Below, piece after piece: positions 1-10,730 of a stretch of 64,000 nt of DNA. A program made the translations under genes and the position numbers. Source of the stretch: Anodontia alba (Eukaryota > Mollusca > Bivalvia > Lucinida > Lucinidae); the NCBI GenBank assembly GCA_964016985.1, contig OZ024828.1, forward strand, positions 7,220,610 through 7,284,609. The letters are read 5' to 3'. Below the pieces are notes generated by a model. It searched no databases, had not been told where the DNA came from, and saw only the letters and a program-made list of their open reading frames with translations. Within the stretch, counting starts at the first letter, position 1. The number at the start of each line of letters is the position of its first letter.

Positions 1-183
1 AGCAGATGACAAACTGATGATATTTTTCTTATTTCCCCAAAAAACAGGATTTGACATTTCACAAATTGTTTCCATTGGAGACAATTTGTATGAAATGTCA
101 AAACCTGTTTTCTGGTTTAAACAAGAAAAATATTTCAAAAAGTTATCTAATGAATTTTTTACACAGAGTGCTAAGCGTTAATA
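1..183. mobile_element. Family C TTAA MITE, left end outside window
   Basis: Palindrome with GATTTGACATTTCA and its inverse around GGAGACAATTTG, right arm ending AGTGCTAAGCGTTAA. Confidence 0.7.
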
Positions 184-304
184 AAATAGAAAGCCACTGA
201 TACCAACAGGGTATGACATTGTAAGTAAAATCTAATAACCAAGACACATTAGGAAATGGAAATTTATCAGTAGGAATTAAAATGCAAACCAAACTGACTT
301 AAAC

Positions 305-597
305 CTTACAATAAATGCTTAGCTTGCTGGGTAAAAAATTCAGCAGAAGACATTTTGAAATATTTCCTTAATTTTTCCAGAAAAAATGGCTTCCACATTT
401 CAAGCAAATTGTTGAAATTTTTCCCAGAAAATGGGCTTTGACATTTCATGCAAATGACATTTCATGCAATTGACATCTCATGCAAATATGTTATTAAGGA
501 GACAATTTTCATGTAATGTCAAAGCATATTTTCTGGGAAAAATAAGAAAATATCAGTTTGTCATCTACTGAATTTGCCCAGAATGGTAAAGGTTAAC
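305..597. mobile_element. Family C TTAA MITE with small internal duplication
   Basis: Left arm AATGCTTAGCTTGCTGGGTA, right arm GAATGGTAAAGGTTAA. The central GACATTTCATGCAAATG unit is repeated about three times on one side, so the palindrome is lopsided. Confidence 0.65.
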
Positions 598-965
598 CAG
601 AAAAGGAGCTAAACCCTAGAGGTAACATAAAACCTGACAAAGTTGATGGATGAACTGACAGACAGATAGTAAAGTAAACCCGATCCCAATATAGCTTCTG
701 CTTAGTGAAAGCAGGCACAACAAACAAAATTGAAGTAGACTATTCAAAATTGGCATATTTTATGACAAACCTAAAGTTCGAACTTACTCCAACTTCTTAA
801 ACTGATTTAGATTAAACCAAGCAAAATCCTGTTGTAAAATTAAAAGTTCTCACTCAGAATGAAATAAGCTTCATAAGAAAATCAATCAAAGGGCTGTAAA
901 TGAGTAACATAAACACAAACTATGGAGATGGAAAAGGTGACACGGGTTCCTGGTGAAGTGCTTGT
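598..965. other. No feature recognised
   Basis: AT-rich intergenic or intronic sequence, no convincing exon or repeat border seen. Confidence 0.4.
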
Positions 966-1441
966 TTTAACCCATTGTAGTCTGGAAACCCCTGAAAGAG
1001 TAATTTGCAAACAGTGCAGACCCAGATCAGGCACTGCAGAATGCAGCATCTGATCAGGGTCTCTATTGTTTGCAAATAATTCAACCATGTTTCTTTAGGA
1101 ATATCTAAATCACTTAGCTTGATATACCTAAAGTTAAAATTGGACTCTACCAATATATCGAGGGTTGAGCGCAAGACTGGCGTAAGTCAGATGATTGTTT
1201 TTCCCCAAACCTAATCTCCTCACCATGAAGGTGTTATGAAGATTACAATATTTCTTTCTGTAATCAATGAAAATTTAGGTGCCATTGCTCGTATGAGCAA
1301 TGGCACCTAAATTTGCATTGTTTACAAAGGGGTCCAAGTTGCCCCTAAACAAGGGTTTCAAAAAAATGTTTGAGTTACCATAGTCTTGCGCTCAACCCTC
1401 GATATAGTCTGGGGGAGTTTATTCAGTCTACAATTGGTTAA
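966..1441. mobile_element. Family B TTAA MITE with nested TIR element
   Basis: Left end TTAACCCATTGTAGTCTGGA, right end TCTACAATTGGTTAA; core palindrome GCAGACCCAGATCAGGC...CTGATCAGGGTCTC. Interrupted at 1158-1402 by another element. Confidence 0.8.
1158..1402. mobile_element. Nested 245-bp TIR element with TATA duplication
   Basis: Inverted ends TCGAGGGTTGAGCGCAAGAC; TATA on both sides (1154-1157, 1403-1406) where uninterrupted family B copies read CAATATATAGTG. An inner hairpin TAGGTGCCATTGCTC...GAGCAATGGCACCTA lies at 1276-1310. Confidence 0.8.
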
Positions 1442-1466
1442 TTTAGACACAGCAATATGATCATAA

Positions 1467-1650
1467 CTCCAGATAAGGCACCTTTTTCAACCGAAAAGTA
1501 CCAATTTTTTCTTATTTCTCCAGAAAAATGTATGTTGTGGTATTCATTAGAAGCATCTCACCTAGGCACTTCTAATGAGTACCCACAACGTATGTTTTTG
1601 TAGACATAAGAAAAGTATTATGTGGATACCCCCTCTTATCTAAACCTATG
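1467..1650. mobile_element. Family E MITE, left portion
   Basis: Ends CTCCAGATAAGGCACC and CTCTTATCTAAACC; core TGTATGTTGTGG with an inverse ending CCCACAACGTATGT. A second right end at 1906-1963 suggests the tandem repeat beside it expanded inside or between E copies. Confidence 0.65.
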
Positions 1651-1905
1651 TATGATCCAAGATACAAAAATATAATCCATACCACTGTATGTTCCAAGAT
1701 ACATAAGTATGATCCAAGATAAAAAAAAAAGTGTGATCCAAGATACAAAAGTGTGATCCAAGATATAAAAGTATAATCCATACCACTGTATGTTCCAGTT
1801 ACAAAAGTATGATTCAAGATACAAAAGTATGATCCAAGATACAAAAGTGTGATCCATACCAATGTATGATCCAAGATACAAAAGTATGATCCACACCAAT
1901 AATGT
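1651..1905. repeat. 20-bp minisatellite
   Basis: About twelve variable units of GTATGATCCAAGATACAAAA, with longer CATACCACTGTATGTTCC variants at intervals. Open frames across it on the minus strand are side effects of the repeat length. Confidence 0.85.
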
Positions 1906-1963
1906 ATGTTTACATGACGAAGTAAGAAAAATATTTACATGGATATCGCTTATCTTGAGCTAT
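1906..1963. mobile_element. Family E MITE right-end remnant
   Basis: AAGTAAGAAAAATATTTACA followed by GCTTATCTTGAGCTATG, the right-hand end of family E. Confidence 0.5.
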
Positions 1964-1980
1964 GAAATTTCACTGTAACA

Positions 1981-2204
1981 TTATCCCACTGTATACTGAA
2001 TAGATCTCCCACACAATATAATGGAAGAGTCAAATTTCAGTTTTAGGTAAACCCGGCTATGAGATTTACATATTCCTAGAGAAAAATGGCTAAACTATTT
2101 GCAAAAATTGGAGGCCCTGATCAGATGCCGCGTTCTGCGTCTGATCTGGGTCTGCACTGTTTGCCAATTACCAGTTTACAGGTCTCCTGATTACAATGGG
2201 TTAT
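1981..2204. mobile_element. Family B TTAA MITE
   Basis: Reversed orientation: ATCTCCCACACAATATAATG near the left, core CCCTGATCAGATGCCGCG...CTGATCTGGGTCTGC, right end CTGATTACAATGGGTTA. Confidence 0.7.
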
Positions 2205-2315
2205 GATTCTATCCCAATAACAGAAATGGAATTATCAATTGTGGGTGTAGATATTGGAATAGGTATATGTTTGCTAATCCACTTTATATATTACCTATTT
2301 GACAGGTAATACTGT

Positions 2316-2502
2316 AGCTCCTGATAAGAGGGGATATCCTGATAATTTTTTTCTTATTTCTCCATCAAAACATATGTTGTGGGTACTCACTGGAAGTGCC
2401 TTGGTGAGGCGCTTCTAATGAGTACCCACAACGTATGTTTCCGTGGAAGAATAAGAAAAATATCAGTACTTTTAAGTTAAAAAAATTGCCTTATCTGGAG
2501 CA
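2316..2502. mobile_element. Family E MITE
   Basis: Ends AGCTCCTGATAAGAGG and CCTTATCTGGAGCAATG, with the ACATATGTTGTGGGTACTCA core and its inverse. Confidence 0.8.
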
Positions 2503-2713
2503 ATGTAATACACGATGAGAGTGATACATTGTCAAATCCATATTCAAGTTTTAACACCAGTTAATGGTCCAAAGGCCTGTTCAAATATTCAATGTTTGTT
2601 TTTTAAATTGAATGACATGAAGAAATAATGGTATTTAAAAGTTTGTCCTCCAGTGGCTAATCATGCTGACAAAATTTGTAAATTCACCCCCCCTCATTAG
2701 TGTCTTAGAACAT

Positions 2714-3040
2714 ATGTTAACCTTTACCACTCTCTGGGCAAATTCAGCAGCTGACAAACTGAAGATATTTTTCTTTCTTTTTTTTTTTTTTTATTATTTG
2801 GGTTTTACGACCCTTTCAAGAATATTTCACTTATATTGAGCCGATTGTTCATCAAAAGTGGGCGAAAACCTGAGAATCCAGAGAAAAACCACCTGATCAT
2901 CCGTAAGCAGAACTTGGCTTTCCCACATGTGACCCGAGCAAGGCTCGAACCACAGCGGTGAGAAACTTAATGGATTAATAGTCCTATCCACTAGGCACGC
3001 CTTTTTCTTATTTTTACCAGAAATTAGCTGTAACCTTTTG
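2714..3040. mobile_element. Family C MITE split by a SINE
   Basis: Left arm TTAACCTTTACCACTCTCTG to ATATTTTTCTT, then a SINE, then TTTTTCTTATTTTTACCAGA and a decayed right side. Confidence 0.5.
2768..3001 (-). mobile_element. tRNA-derived SINE (second type)
   Basis: On the minus strand it starts GGCGTGCCTAGTGGATAGG (A-box-like), has GGTTCGAGCC (B-box-like) about 45 bp on, and ends in a long A-run (seen as T-run at 2768-2791). The body differs from the commoner SINE in this window. It is inserted in a family C MITE. Confidence 0.7.
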
Positions 3041-3226
3041 CTGCCTAGCACTTCTACAAATTTAGAACAACAATAATTAATGAAACACCTTTGAAAAGGC
3101 TGAAAGAACAAAAGGCAGAATGAACAACTTACAGTCAACTTATCATATAGTTGCCTAAATTTCCAACATTCAGTACGAAATATCTCGAGATGTAGATGAT
3201 CTACATGCATGAACATGTGATAAATC

Positions 3227-3322
3227 AGTTATACCATGGTTCTGCGCATGTACGTGCGATAATGTACTCGCTCACGCTCGTGCATTATCGCATCGTACAT
3301 GGGCACGAACCATGGTATAACT
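3227..3322. repeat. 96-bp foldback
   Basis: Inverted arms AGTTATACCATGGTTC and GAACCATGGTATAACT, continuing GCATGTACGTGCGATAATG / CATTATCGCATCGTACATG around a GC-richer centre. Possibly a short MITE. Confidence 0.75.
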
Positions 3323-3327
3323 AAGAC

Positions 3328-3556
3328 TTAACTCTTAAAGTGCCAAGCAAAATTTGTAGCAGATCACATTCAAAAATGTTTTTTTTTTTTTTTTTTTTTT
3401 TCAGAGAAAACAAGTCTTGACATTTCATGTGAATCGTCTGCCATGCAGACGATTCACATGAAACGTCAAGACTTGTTTTCTCTGAAAATAAAAAAAAATA
3501 AATAAATAAATAAAAAAAAAAAATGTCATCTGCTGCAGTTGTGATTGGTGCCTTAA
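3328..3556. mobile_element. Family D TTAA MITE
   Basis: Left TTAACTCTTAAAGTGCC, core GACATTTCATGTGAATCGTC and inverse, right GTGCCTTAA. Contains a 23-nt T-run and an A-rich stretch. Confidence 0.75.
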
Positions 3557-3707
3557 ATAAAGACTTAATCAGCCCAACTACAGTAAACTTCCAACAAGTT
3601 GTCAGTGCCACACTTCCATCAATCACAAATCAACAAAATGACTAGAAATATTAATCTTCAACAACTATCAACACAAAAGTTCCAAACAGTTCTAAATCAC
3701 TAACCAC

Positions 3708-4024
3708 AGCTCCAGATAAGATGTTTATTTTGTTGTTTTTTTTAATCATATTGGGCCCAGTTGTTCAAATTATCGTTAGCTTAATGAGTCAATGACAAAT
3801 TTGTTAACTGTTGTAGCGAAGGTATTTTCAAATACATTGGTATTTTTGCTGCAAAAATGTGAAGCTACTAACATTTTTTTTTCAGCCAAAAATATCAATG
3901 TATTTGTCTTATTTCAAGATAGAAATTTTAATGTCATGTTAGCTGACAATTTGTTAAGTTTTGAACAACTGAGCCCAGAAATAAGAAAATATTTATCTGG
4001 ATACCCTTTTTATCTGGGGCTATG
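3708..4024. mobile_element. Family E MITE with nested family H MITE
   Basis: E ends GCTCCAGATAAG (left) and TTTATCTGGGGCTATG (right) enclose the H element at 3753-3978. Confidence 0.6.
3753..3978. mobile_element. Family H MITE
   Basis: Inverted ends GGGCCCAGTTGTTCAAA and TTTGAACAACTGAGCCC with an inner palindrome around GCAAAAATGTGAAGCTAC. Confidence 0.7.
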
Positions 4025-4079
4025 CAATAACCATTGATAAACTGATGGCAAAAATAGCAAACATCAATTTTAAAATATT

Positions 4080-4512
4080 GTTCTAAACTTTCCTTGCAAA
4101 TATGGCTGCACATTTCTTGTGAATCATCTCCCAAAGAGATCATTCGTATTAAACCTCAAACCCTATGTACTAGGAAAACTAACATAATAAAATATTTTAA
4201 AAAGTTGTCCACTAAAATTAAAATTAAGCAGCTTAAGGGTCTACAACCAAAAAGATCTGTACAAAATCATTATCTTATTTTAAAACAGAGGTGACATATT
4301 ACAATTTTAGGAGCCTTAATTATTTATATGCCTATGGCATAATTAAGTTGTATTTTTCTTATTTTTCCCTGAGAATAGGGCTGGCTTTTGACATGCACTG
4401 TCTCTAAGTTTCCAAATGCAATAATTCACATGAAATGTCAAACCTCAATTATAGAGAAAGATAAGAAAAAAAATGTTATCTTCTAAAATTTAACTCAGAA
4501 GGTTAAGGATTA
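4080..4512. mobile_element. Decayed family D and C MITE remnants
   Basis: 4105-4170 has a D-like arm (TTTCTTGTGAATCATCTCCC). 4345-4512 has a C-like palindrome (TTTTTCTTATTTTTCCCTG, ATTCACATGAAATGTCAAAC). Confidence 0.4.
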
Positions 4513-4729
4513 AAAACAAAAGACTGTCTGAATGATAAATACAATATCATTCAATAACATCAATAAGCTTACAAGTTGATATGACTATTGATAATAAGAA
4601 ATGTAAAATATTTAAAAACAAAAGAAACAACAAAAAGAAAATCGCAATGCCAATCAAGCCACAGTGAAATTCTATATAAACATCACTGAGCAGCCTTCTC
4701 AATCTTGGTGTTTTGCCATCATAGGAGGG

Positions 4730-4906
4730 TTAACCCTTACCTTGCTGAATAAATTAAGACACCACACCCACACTTCCAATTTTTAGCCAGTTGGATTACT
4801 TGATCCAGGTTGTTGATATAAATTCACATACTTAATGTCAGTGTAGATCTGGATCTACACTGTTTGCAAAGGCAGCACATATCTGGGTCAGCAGGACCAG
4901 GGTTAA
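4730..4906. mobile_element. Family A TTAA MITE, core deleted
   Basis: Left TTAACCCTTACCTTGCTGAA, right CAGCAGGACCAGGGTTAA; most of the central palindrome is missing (GTGTAGATCTGGATCTACAC joins the arms). Confidence 0.8.
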
Positions 4907-4947
4907 TAACAACTGGAAAGACAAAATTTTACTTAATTTTGCACTCC

Positions 4948-5362
4948 TGGGCTTAGTTGTTCAAAGCATTGTAAGTTTAACAAGCTTGTTAAAGGTTTGT
5001 TTGTGTTTGTGTTGAGGTTTTACAGCCCAGTCAACCCATCAGGGTCATGTCAAGCGCGGTCAGTTTACCTAACCACACTTTTAATGGACAGGGATGGTCC
5101 TCTAAGTGGTTAACCAGTATATTGCCAGAAACTGACAATTGCCCTCCTTGAATCAGCGGATGGGAGAGAATGACCGTAGATAATATTTCATTATCAAATC
5201 TCCATGACAGAATATTGCCAACTCAGCAGGGATCGAACCAGCAACCTCCTGAAGTCGGACGGGCAGCCAACTGAGCCACCAAAGTCGGCAAAATGTTAGT
5301 TGTCAAAATGTTACCTGTTCTAGTGTAAGTACAATATCTAATTCACAGGTATTTTTGCTGAA
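4948..5362. mobile_element. Family H MITE split by a SINE
   Basis: Left piece 4948-4995 (GGGCTTAGTTGTTCAAAGC), right piece 5291-5362 (GTACAATATCTAATTCACAG), with the SINE 4996-5290 between them. Confidence 0.65.
4996..5290 (-). mobile_element. tRNA-derived SINE (common type)
   Basis: Minus-strand head with TGGCTCAGTTGG and GGTTCGATCCC (A- and B-box-like); tail GTTGACTGGGCTGTAAAACC. Same family as 6493-6798, 21455-21755, 26087-26393 and 28835-29139. Confidence 0.8.
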
Positions 5363-5487
5363 AATCTGGATCTGCATTATTTGTCATTAAGTATGTGAAT
5401 TGTATCAACAACCTAGATCAAGTAATCTGATTTGCTGAATATTAGAAGTGGGTGTGGCATCTTAATTTATTCGGCATGGCAAGGGTT
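5363..5487. mobile_element. Family A MITE, right half only
   Basis: From ATCTGGATCTGCATTATTTG to CATGGCAAGGGTTAA; the left half is missing, replaced by the H fragment. Confidence 0.7.
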
Positions 5488-5546
5488 AAGCAGTTAAAAT
5501 ATTGAGAATAAATACAGTATGAAAGAAACAAAACAGACTGACATAC

Positions 5547-5687
5547 CTCTGTTCCAGACAATTAGAGCTGAGTGGCCAGTGACTCTCTCACACCAGACCT
5601 GAGATGGCGGACATACCAACCCAGTATAGTGGACGACAAGTTTAGCTCCAGGTCGACAGCCAGCATATTTCTCACCAATAAATACAT
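5547..5687 (-). CDS. FN3-repeat protein, most downstream exon seen; fifth FN3 begins
   Basis: 141 nt (2 + 138 + 1), acceptor AACTTTTCTAG, donor GAG|GTATGT. It encodes VFIGEKYAGCRPGAKLVVHY, the end of the fourth domain, then PPSQVWCERVTGHSALIVWNR, the A to C strands of a fifth FN3 domain. The domain is incomplete at the phase-1 donor. No acceptable exon was found between 1 and 5500, so the gene continues beyond the window. Confidence 0.8.
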
Positions 5688-5844
5688 CTAGAAAAGTTAA
5701 AAATAATGTAATTATATGTACATATTAGATGGGCCATGTCAAGTGAAAAAGTGTCTTCAAGCATGTGCAAAATGCATAGATTCAGCTTATCCTGCATATA
5801 CACAAAGCCTCATCTGGGCATTTGCTCTCCACTGAAACATTTTA

Positions 5845-6180
5845 CAGTCGATTCTCGTTATCGCGAATTCCAAGGGACTCACTGAAATACTTCGAGATAT
5901 CCGTACCTCGACATATCAGAGTTGAGAAAGTGAGGAAAACAAAAAATTGAACAATCACATTTAACAAATGAATGTGTAATTTGACTCCTGAAGTTAGAAA
6001 TATATATATAAAATAATGTGGAAAAAGAGGAGAAATTGCTCCTGAGGAGCAATTTCTCCTCTTTTCCACATTATTTTGTTACCTGTTGTCATAGTTTCAT
6101 GTTAAAACAGGGACCAGATTTTCACTTCAAGATAAGCAGTAATTCGAAATAAGCGAGTTTGAGATAACGAGGTTCAACTG
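5845..6180. mobile_element. Tigger-like MITE (family T) with TA duplication
   Basis: Ends CAGTCGATTCTCGTTATC and GATAACGAGGTTCAACTG, TA at 5843-5844 and 6181-6182. Inner hairpin with GTGGAAAAGAGGAGAAATTG-like arms at about 6018-6072. These CAGT termini are typical of pogo/Tigger elements. Confidence 0.75.
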
Positions 6181-6249
6181 TATATTGTCCAATGATTCTA
6201 TTTGCAGATAGCAAGGGCCCTGATCAGTATGCTTGGATGCCAGAAGACA

Positions 6250-6418
6250 CATTTTACCACTCTCTGGACAATTTCAGCATGTGACTAAGATATTTTTCTT
6301 ATTTTCCTTTAAAAATAGGCTTTGACACTTCATGCAATTTGCATGAAATGTCAAGCCCTATTTTCTGGGAGTTCTTTTCTCAAATTATTGTCTGCTTTTT
6401 ATCCAGCATGCTAAACGT
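6250..6418. mobile_element. Family C MITE
   Basis: Left TTTTACCACTCTCTGGAC, core TTTGACACTTCATGC / GCATGAAATGTCAAGC, right CAGCATGCTAAACGTT. Confidence 0.65.
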
Positions 6419-6492
6419 TCATAAAGCCATATTATCAGAAAACCTGGAAAGATGAAAAATATTGTACTTATTAGACAGTCCAATTTTAGAGA

Positions 6493-6798
6493 TTTGTTTG
6501 TGTTGAGGTTTTACGGCCCAGTCAACCCAATGGAGTCATGTCGAGCGCAGTCAGTTTACCTAACCACACGTTTACTGGGCAGACTTAGTCCTCTAAGCGG
6601 TTAACCAGTATTGTGCACATTCTTTCGCCAGAAACTGACAACTGCCCTTCTTGTATCAGCGGAAGGAAGAGAATGACCGTAGAAAATATTTCATGATCAA
6701 TCTCCATGAAAGAATGTTGCCGACCTCTGTGGGGGTCAAACCCACGACCTCCTGGTCTCCAGTCGGACGCGCATCCAACTGAGCCACCGAGGTTGGCC
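6493..6798 (-). mobile_element. tRNA-derived SINE with 13-bp target duplication
   Basis: Minus-strand A-box-like TGGCTCAGTTGGATG and B-box-like GGTTTGACCCC. The flanks CAATTTTAGAGAT (6481-6493) and CAATTTTAGGGAT (6798-6810) are a target duplication with one mismatch, so both borders are secure. It is one of the best-preserved copies here. Confidence 0.88.
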
Positions 6799-6810
6799 AA
6801 TTTTAGGGAT

Positions 6811-7520
6811 ACAATGTACTTGTTTTTCTCTATAAGAAATACATCTCACTCTCTGCTTTTCCAAAATTTTGAAAAAAAAAAAAAATGTCAAAATTGTTAT
6901 CTTGCTTAGAACTATTTACCCATCTGTGATTCTAATTTAAACTTCATATATATTATAACATCTGTAAGTAATAAACAAACAGTTTACAATAATAGCAGCC
7001 ATTTGTAACCTGGTTCAAAACCCTATCAACACGACTACTGCCATCTTACCACCATTAGGGTAGTGGTTTTTTTTGTTTGTTTTTTAATTTTGTGTTCTCC
7101 CGTAGTGTCAGGGTGGTGACAGGCTATGCCAAAAATAGCTGTGATTACAACACCTGTTCAAAATTGCAGGGATCAGTGACAAAGAGAAGGTATTTTATCA
7201 TCTGTTTTGTCCCTGCAGGGCAAGGCTGCTAGTGGGATTCTGCTGGATGAAAAGTCACTTATTCCTCTAGTCCCTTACAATGGTGGAGGTGGGTGGGGGG
7301 AGGCAGATGGGGAAGCAAATGACTGGTGTATTACTTACAACAAATAATAGTTTTTACATCACAAACAAAAATCTATTTTTTTTAAAAGCTCTTGACACAC
7401 AAGCCACTAATTTCATCCACTAGCGAATGGCAATCCCTCAACGATTGAGGAATTGCCACGATCAGTCAGTGTCTTCTCACAGATGACAAACTGGAAAAGG
7501 ATACCACACAAATCAGCACC
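6811..7520. other. No gene; small palindrome only
   Basis: Contains a 13-nt A-run (6872-6884), GT-rich tract (7062-7083) and a hairpin GCAATCCCTCAACGATTGAG... at about 7425-7460. Nothing else recognised. Confidence 0.4.
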
Positions 7521-7884
7521 TACCATATTCGACCTAACTACTGCACATGCTCCCATAAGCACACAGTCAAGCAATTCCGTAGTCTTCAGATTACAGCCAG
7601 TGTAATTTTTGTCTACTTCTTTATAAAGGCATATGTTGTGGGTACCCATTTGAATTGCATCAATTTGTCGATGCAATTCAAATGAGTACCCACAACATAT
7701 GCTTTATAAAGAAAATCAGAATAAAAAAGCACAAAAAACATCACATAAGAATCATTAGATAAGTCCTTCGCTGATCTTTTTTAAGTGTACCCATAGTATA
7801 GGTGGATACATATTTTACCACAAGTTTTCCCAGTAATTGTGAAAAACCTAAGTGCATGGTGCAGTAATTAGATCAAATATGGTA
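7521..7884. mobile_element. Family F MITE
   Basis: Ends TACCATATTCGACCTAACTA and TTAGATCAAATATGGTA, central palindrome CATATGTTGTGGGTACCCAT ... ATGAGTACCCACAACATATG around TTTGAATTGCATC. Confidence 0.8.
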
Positions 7885-7954
7885 TATATTTCACAGTCCA
7901 ATAAGACTTATAAATGAAAGAAGGGAGGTAACTCAGCAAACAATAAGGGGAGGT

Positions 7955-8160
7955 AATAATCCTATGTATTGGGACAGACAGACCTGAGCAAACAGTGAAC
8001 CCAGATCAGACGCCACAGAATGAAGCATCCGAACAAGGTCTGTGCTGTTTGCCACTCATCCAGTACTTTTAAGGCATATCTGCAAGGACTAAACTTGACT
8101 TGTATAAGTTTTATGACAAGAACTGTAAGGTGTTGTCCCAATACTTAAGGTGAATACTGT
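7955..8160. mobile_element. Family O MITE
   Basis: Ends ATGTATTGGGACAGACAGAC and GTTGTCCCAATACTTAAGG; core CAGATCAGACGCCACAG ... with GGTCTGTGCTGTTTGCC. Confidence 0.65.
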
Positions 8161-8521
8161 ATGCATTTTTTCACTTTGTGTGGTCCATGTCATCCCTTGT
8201 TTCAACCTTGTCTGCACTAGGTCATATTAGACATTACATGCAATGAGCTGGTCTTGCAATATGAACTACTAAGAACTTTTGTATTGATAGTGGGATCTTT
8301 AACTTGCACAAGGGCCATCCAATTAAAATCTCGATCCAAAGGTCCCTGCACTGTATTAAATCATCCCTGCAAATAATGCTTATGAAGCATATTTGGACCC
8401 AGAAAATTTCTATCCCCAAGCAGCATCAAACATGGGACTTCTAGAACCAGATAGTCAAGCTGCCAAATGGTGGAATGTGGAGAAACCGTTCACACATGAA
8501 CTGCTGCCTGTGCATTCACAT
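8161..8521. other. No feature recognised
   Basis: AT-rich, no exon signals that fit the main gene's phase, no clear repeat border. Confidence 0.4.
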
Positions 8522-8682
8522 ATCTCCAGACACTTTTTCCAACCAAAAAGTGCTGATATTTTTCTTATTTCTGCATTAAAACACATCCTCACTAAGGTGC
8601 TTCTAATGAGTACCCACAGTATATGTTTTCATGGAAAATAAGAAAAGTATTAACTGGGTACCACCTCTTAAACTGAGCTATC
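8522..8682. mobile_element. Family E MITE, degenerate
   Basis: TTTCCAACCAAAAAGTGCTG, a shortened core, and CTAATGAGTACCCACAGTAT before the right end. Confidence 0.6.
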
Positions 8683-9454
8683 ATCCAACAACCTTTCTTA
8701 TGCTTTATGACAGGACTGGTTCATGCAAATGCTAGCACTACTATAAGCTCACACTTCTATACAAAACAAATGTCACTAGACCATTTAAAAACATTTTCTG
8801 TATTCAGACATCAAGCAATTCATTTAAAATGGATCTAAAATAAACTAATACCTTTCTTAATGATGAAGAGAAAACCCTTAGACAATAAAAATGGTGACAT
8901 TTTCTTTTTCCTGGAAATTAACATTTAGCATTTCATTTAAATCATTTGTAATCTTATTTTCAGTCAAAAACAAAATGTGCTGGTAGCATTAAAATAGAAG
9001 CAATGAAATCCCTTACCACTCCTGCAAGTAGCTACCGGTAGTCATTCTTACCGCAATGGTTTGAAGCAAAGCAAAATCAATGAACAAAGCTAAGCCAAGA
9101 TATAATTTCAAAGTTCTGGCACCAGAAAATAATATCAACAGATCTGTCTAGCTCTCACATTTCCTAATCTAGCCCAGTAAAGGTTACCCTTTATATCTTT
9201 TGGGAGTTCCACATCTCCCCATTCGCAAGTCTGAACTTCCTTTGTAAATGATATCAGCTTTTGTTTCCCCTTTCTAAAAGCTACATTAAAAGTGAGTAAA
9301 ACAAAAAAAAATGTATAATGAAAGAACAGAAAGCAATTAATGCTGAAAAAAAAAATCAAAATACAGTTCTAGATATAGGATATTTTTTTAAATGAAAAAA
9401 TCTTTTTTTTTTCACTGCCCGATGAAAAAGATACTGAAATTACCCCAAACTTCA
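8683..9454. other. No feature recognised
   Basis: AT-rich intron sequence. A short hairpin GTAGCTACCGGTAGTC near 9025 is the only structure noticed. Confidence 0.4.
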
Positions 9455-9590
9455 GACAAGCATGCCTGATCAATCAGTGTTGAATGGCAAATAGTGCAGA
9501 CCTAGATCAAATGGCTCCTTTTTGGGACAGTTTGATCTATGTTTACACTGCTTACTCAGGCATGTCCCTCGAATACTGGAATAAAACTTA
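9455..9590. mobile_element. Family O MITE, decayed
   Basis: GCCTGATCAATCAGTGTTG, GTGCAGACCTAGATCAAATG and TCAGGCATGTCCCTCGAATA remain. Confidence 0.4.
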
Positions 9591-9918
9591 AAGTTTAGCA
9601 ACTGAAACTTACTTATTAAGATCTGTTATTAACACTGATCTTCCAAATTACACTCCTGTGATTTTCAAACAATAGGTAGACCTTGCCAGTTCCAACATTA
9701 GAAACTGACAGAACACTTTAGTAAAATATGTAGTTTGTTTTTCTTAAAAACTTCAGACTTTATACACAATCAAATAAAGAAGCACGCTTGCATTTCTTAA
9801 GTTGGTCGGTAGACTAGTGTAAAGAGATTGAATGGTGGGGACAAACAGTCTGACTGCATTACATCCAAAATCTTATGGTATAAAATATCCTTAAAACAAA
9901 GCTGTGCACTATTTCACT
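9591..9918. other. No feature recognised
   Basis: Intron sequence, nothing supportable seen. Confidence 0.4.
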
Positions 9919-10133
9919 TTAACCTTTTCAACCCTATAAATCAATATAGATAGATACCTTTGCAAACAGTGTAAATCCAGATGAGATGGCTCATAATGAG
10001 CCATCTCATCTGGATCTACACTGTTTGCCAATCTGTTCTTGATTTATGAGTAACACCCCTATTTTCGAAGTTAAATGTTTCCAAATTCAAAGATAGAAGA
10101 GTCCATTTCAGAAATTCAGGGGTGAAAGGATTA
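9919..10133. mobile_element. Family Q TTAA MITE
   Basis: Left TTAACCTTTTCAACCCTA, near-perfect core palindrome TAGATCCAGATGAGATGGCT-type (9968-10029), right GGGGTGAAAGGATTA. Confidence 0.8.
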
Positions 10134-10168
10134 CCAATACAGGTAAGGATGTTTCACAATTTACTTAC

Positions 10169-10382
10169 CAGTATCTTTCTCCCCAGGACCTGAGCCATCG
10201 ATCCCAGAATCCTTCTCCAAAAGCTCTGTACGCCTGTCGATTTTGCCGACAGGGTGTTCCGTCAGTGCTATTAACTGCAAGGTAATCTTTTCTCCCAGTG
10301 ACACATCTCTTATTCTTAGACTGTTAACTTCTGGTGGAATGATGGAGCCGTACAATCGACCATTCTTGAGCATTTGATAACC
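10169..10382 (-). CDS. FN3-repeat protein, fourth FN3 domain, C-terminal half
   Basis: 214 nt, phase 0 in and phase 1 out, donor CTG|GTAAGT. It reads GYQMLKNGRLYGSIIPPEVN through LGEKITLQLIALTEHPVG, the second half of an FN3 domain, followed by a charged loop (EKDSGIDGSGPGEKDT) that continues into the next exon. GYxxLKNG, IYVDN and IYVDG recur at the same place in successive domains, so the repeats are related to each other. Confidence 0.85.
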
Positions 10383-10596
10383 CTGGAAACATGAACAACA
10401 AACTCACTGTAGAAAACAATGCATCTCAATTTGCTGCACAACGTATCTGTTGCAACAATTCTCTTACCAAGACAAATGCTAGTATGGAAGCTAGGGTGGA
10501 AATAAGTACACCGATAAACAACTGAATGGAGGAAGGGACAAATGAATGGACAGAGGGATGGAAACTAGCATGCCTAAGTTGCCATGCTAATGCAGG

Positions 10597-10715
10597 TGAG
10601 ACAAAAAAGGCTAAACTATTTGCAAACAGTGGAGACCCTGATCATTCTGTTGCATCTGATCTGGGTCTGCACTGTTTGCCAATTTCCCTTTTGTGCAGTT
10701 TCAGATTAAAATGAG
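10597..10715. mobile_element. Family B MITE, partial
   Basis: GGCTAAACTATTTGCAAACA through core to CAGATTAAAATGAGTTCAA; left arm missing. Confidence 0.55.
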
Positions 10716-10730
10716 TTCAAGCACCCACCA

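Noticed and set aside
1572..1899. Reading frames of 100 and 87 codons rich in Tyr/Leu/Ser
   Set aside because: Translation of the 20-bp minisatellite; two overlapping frames give similar peptides, as expected from a simple repeat.
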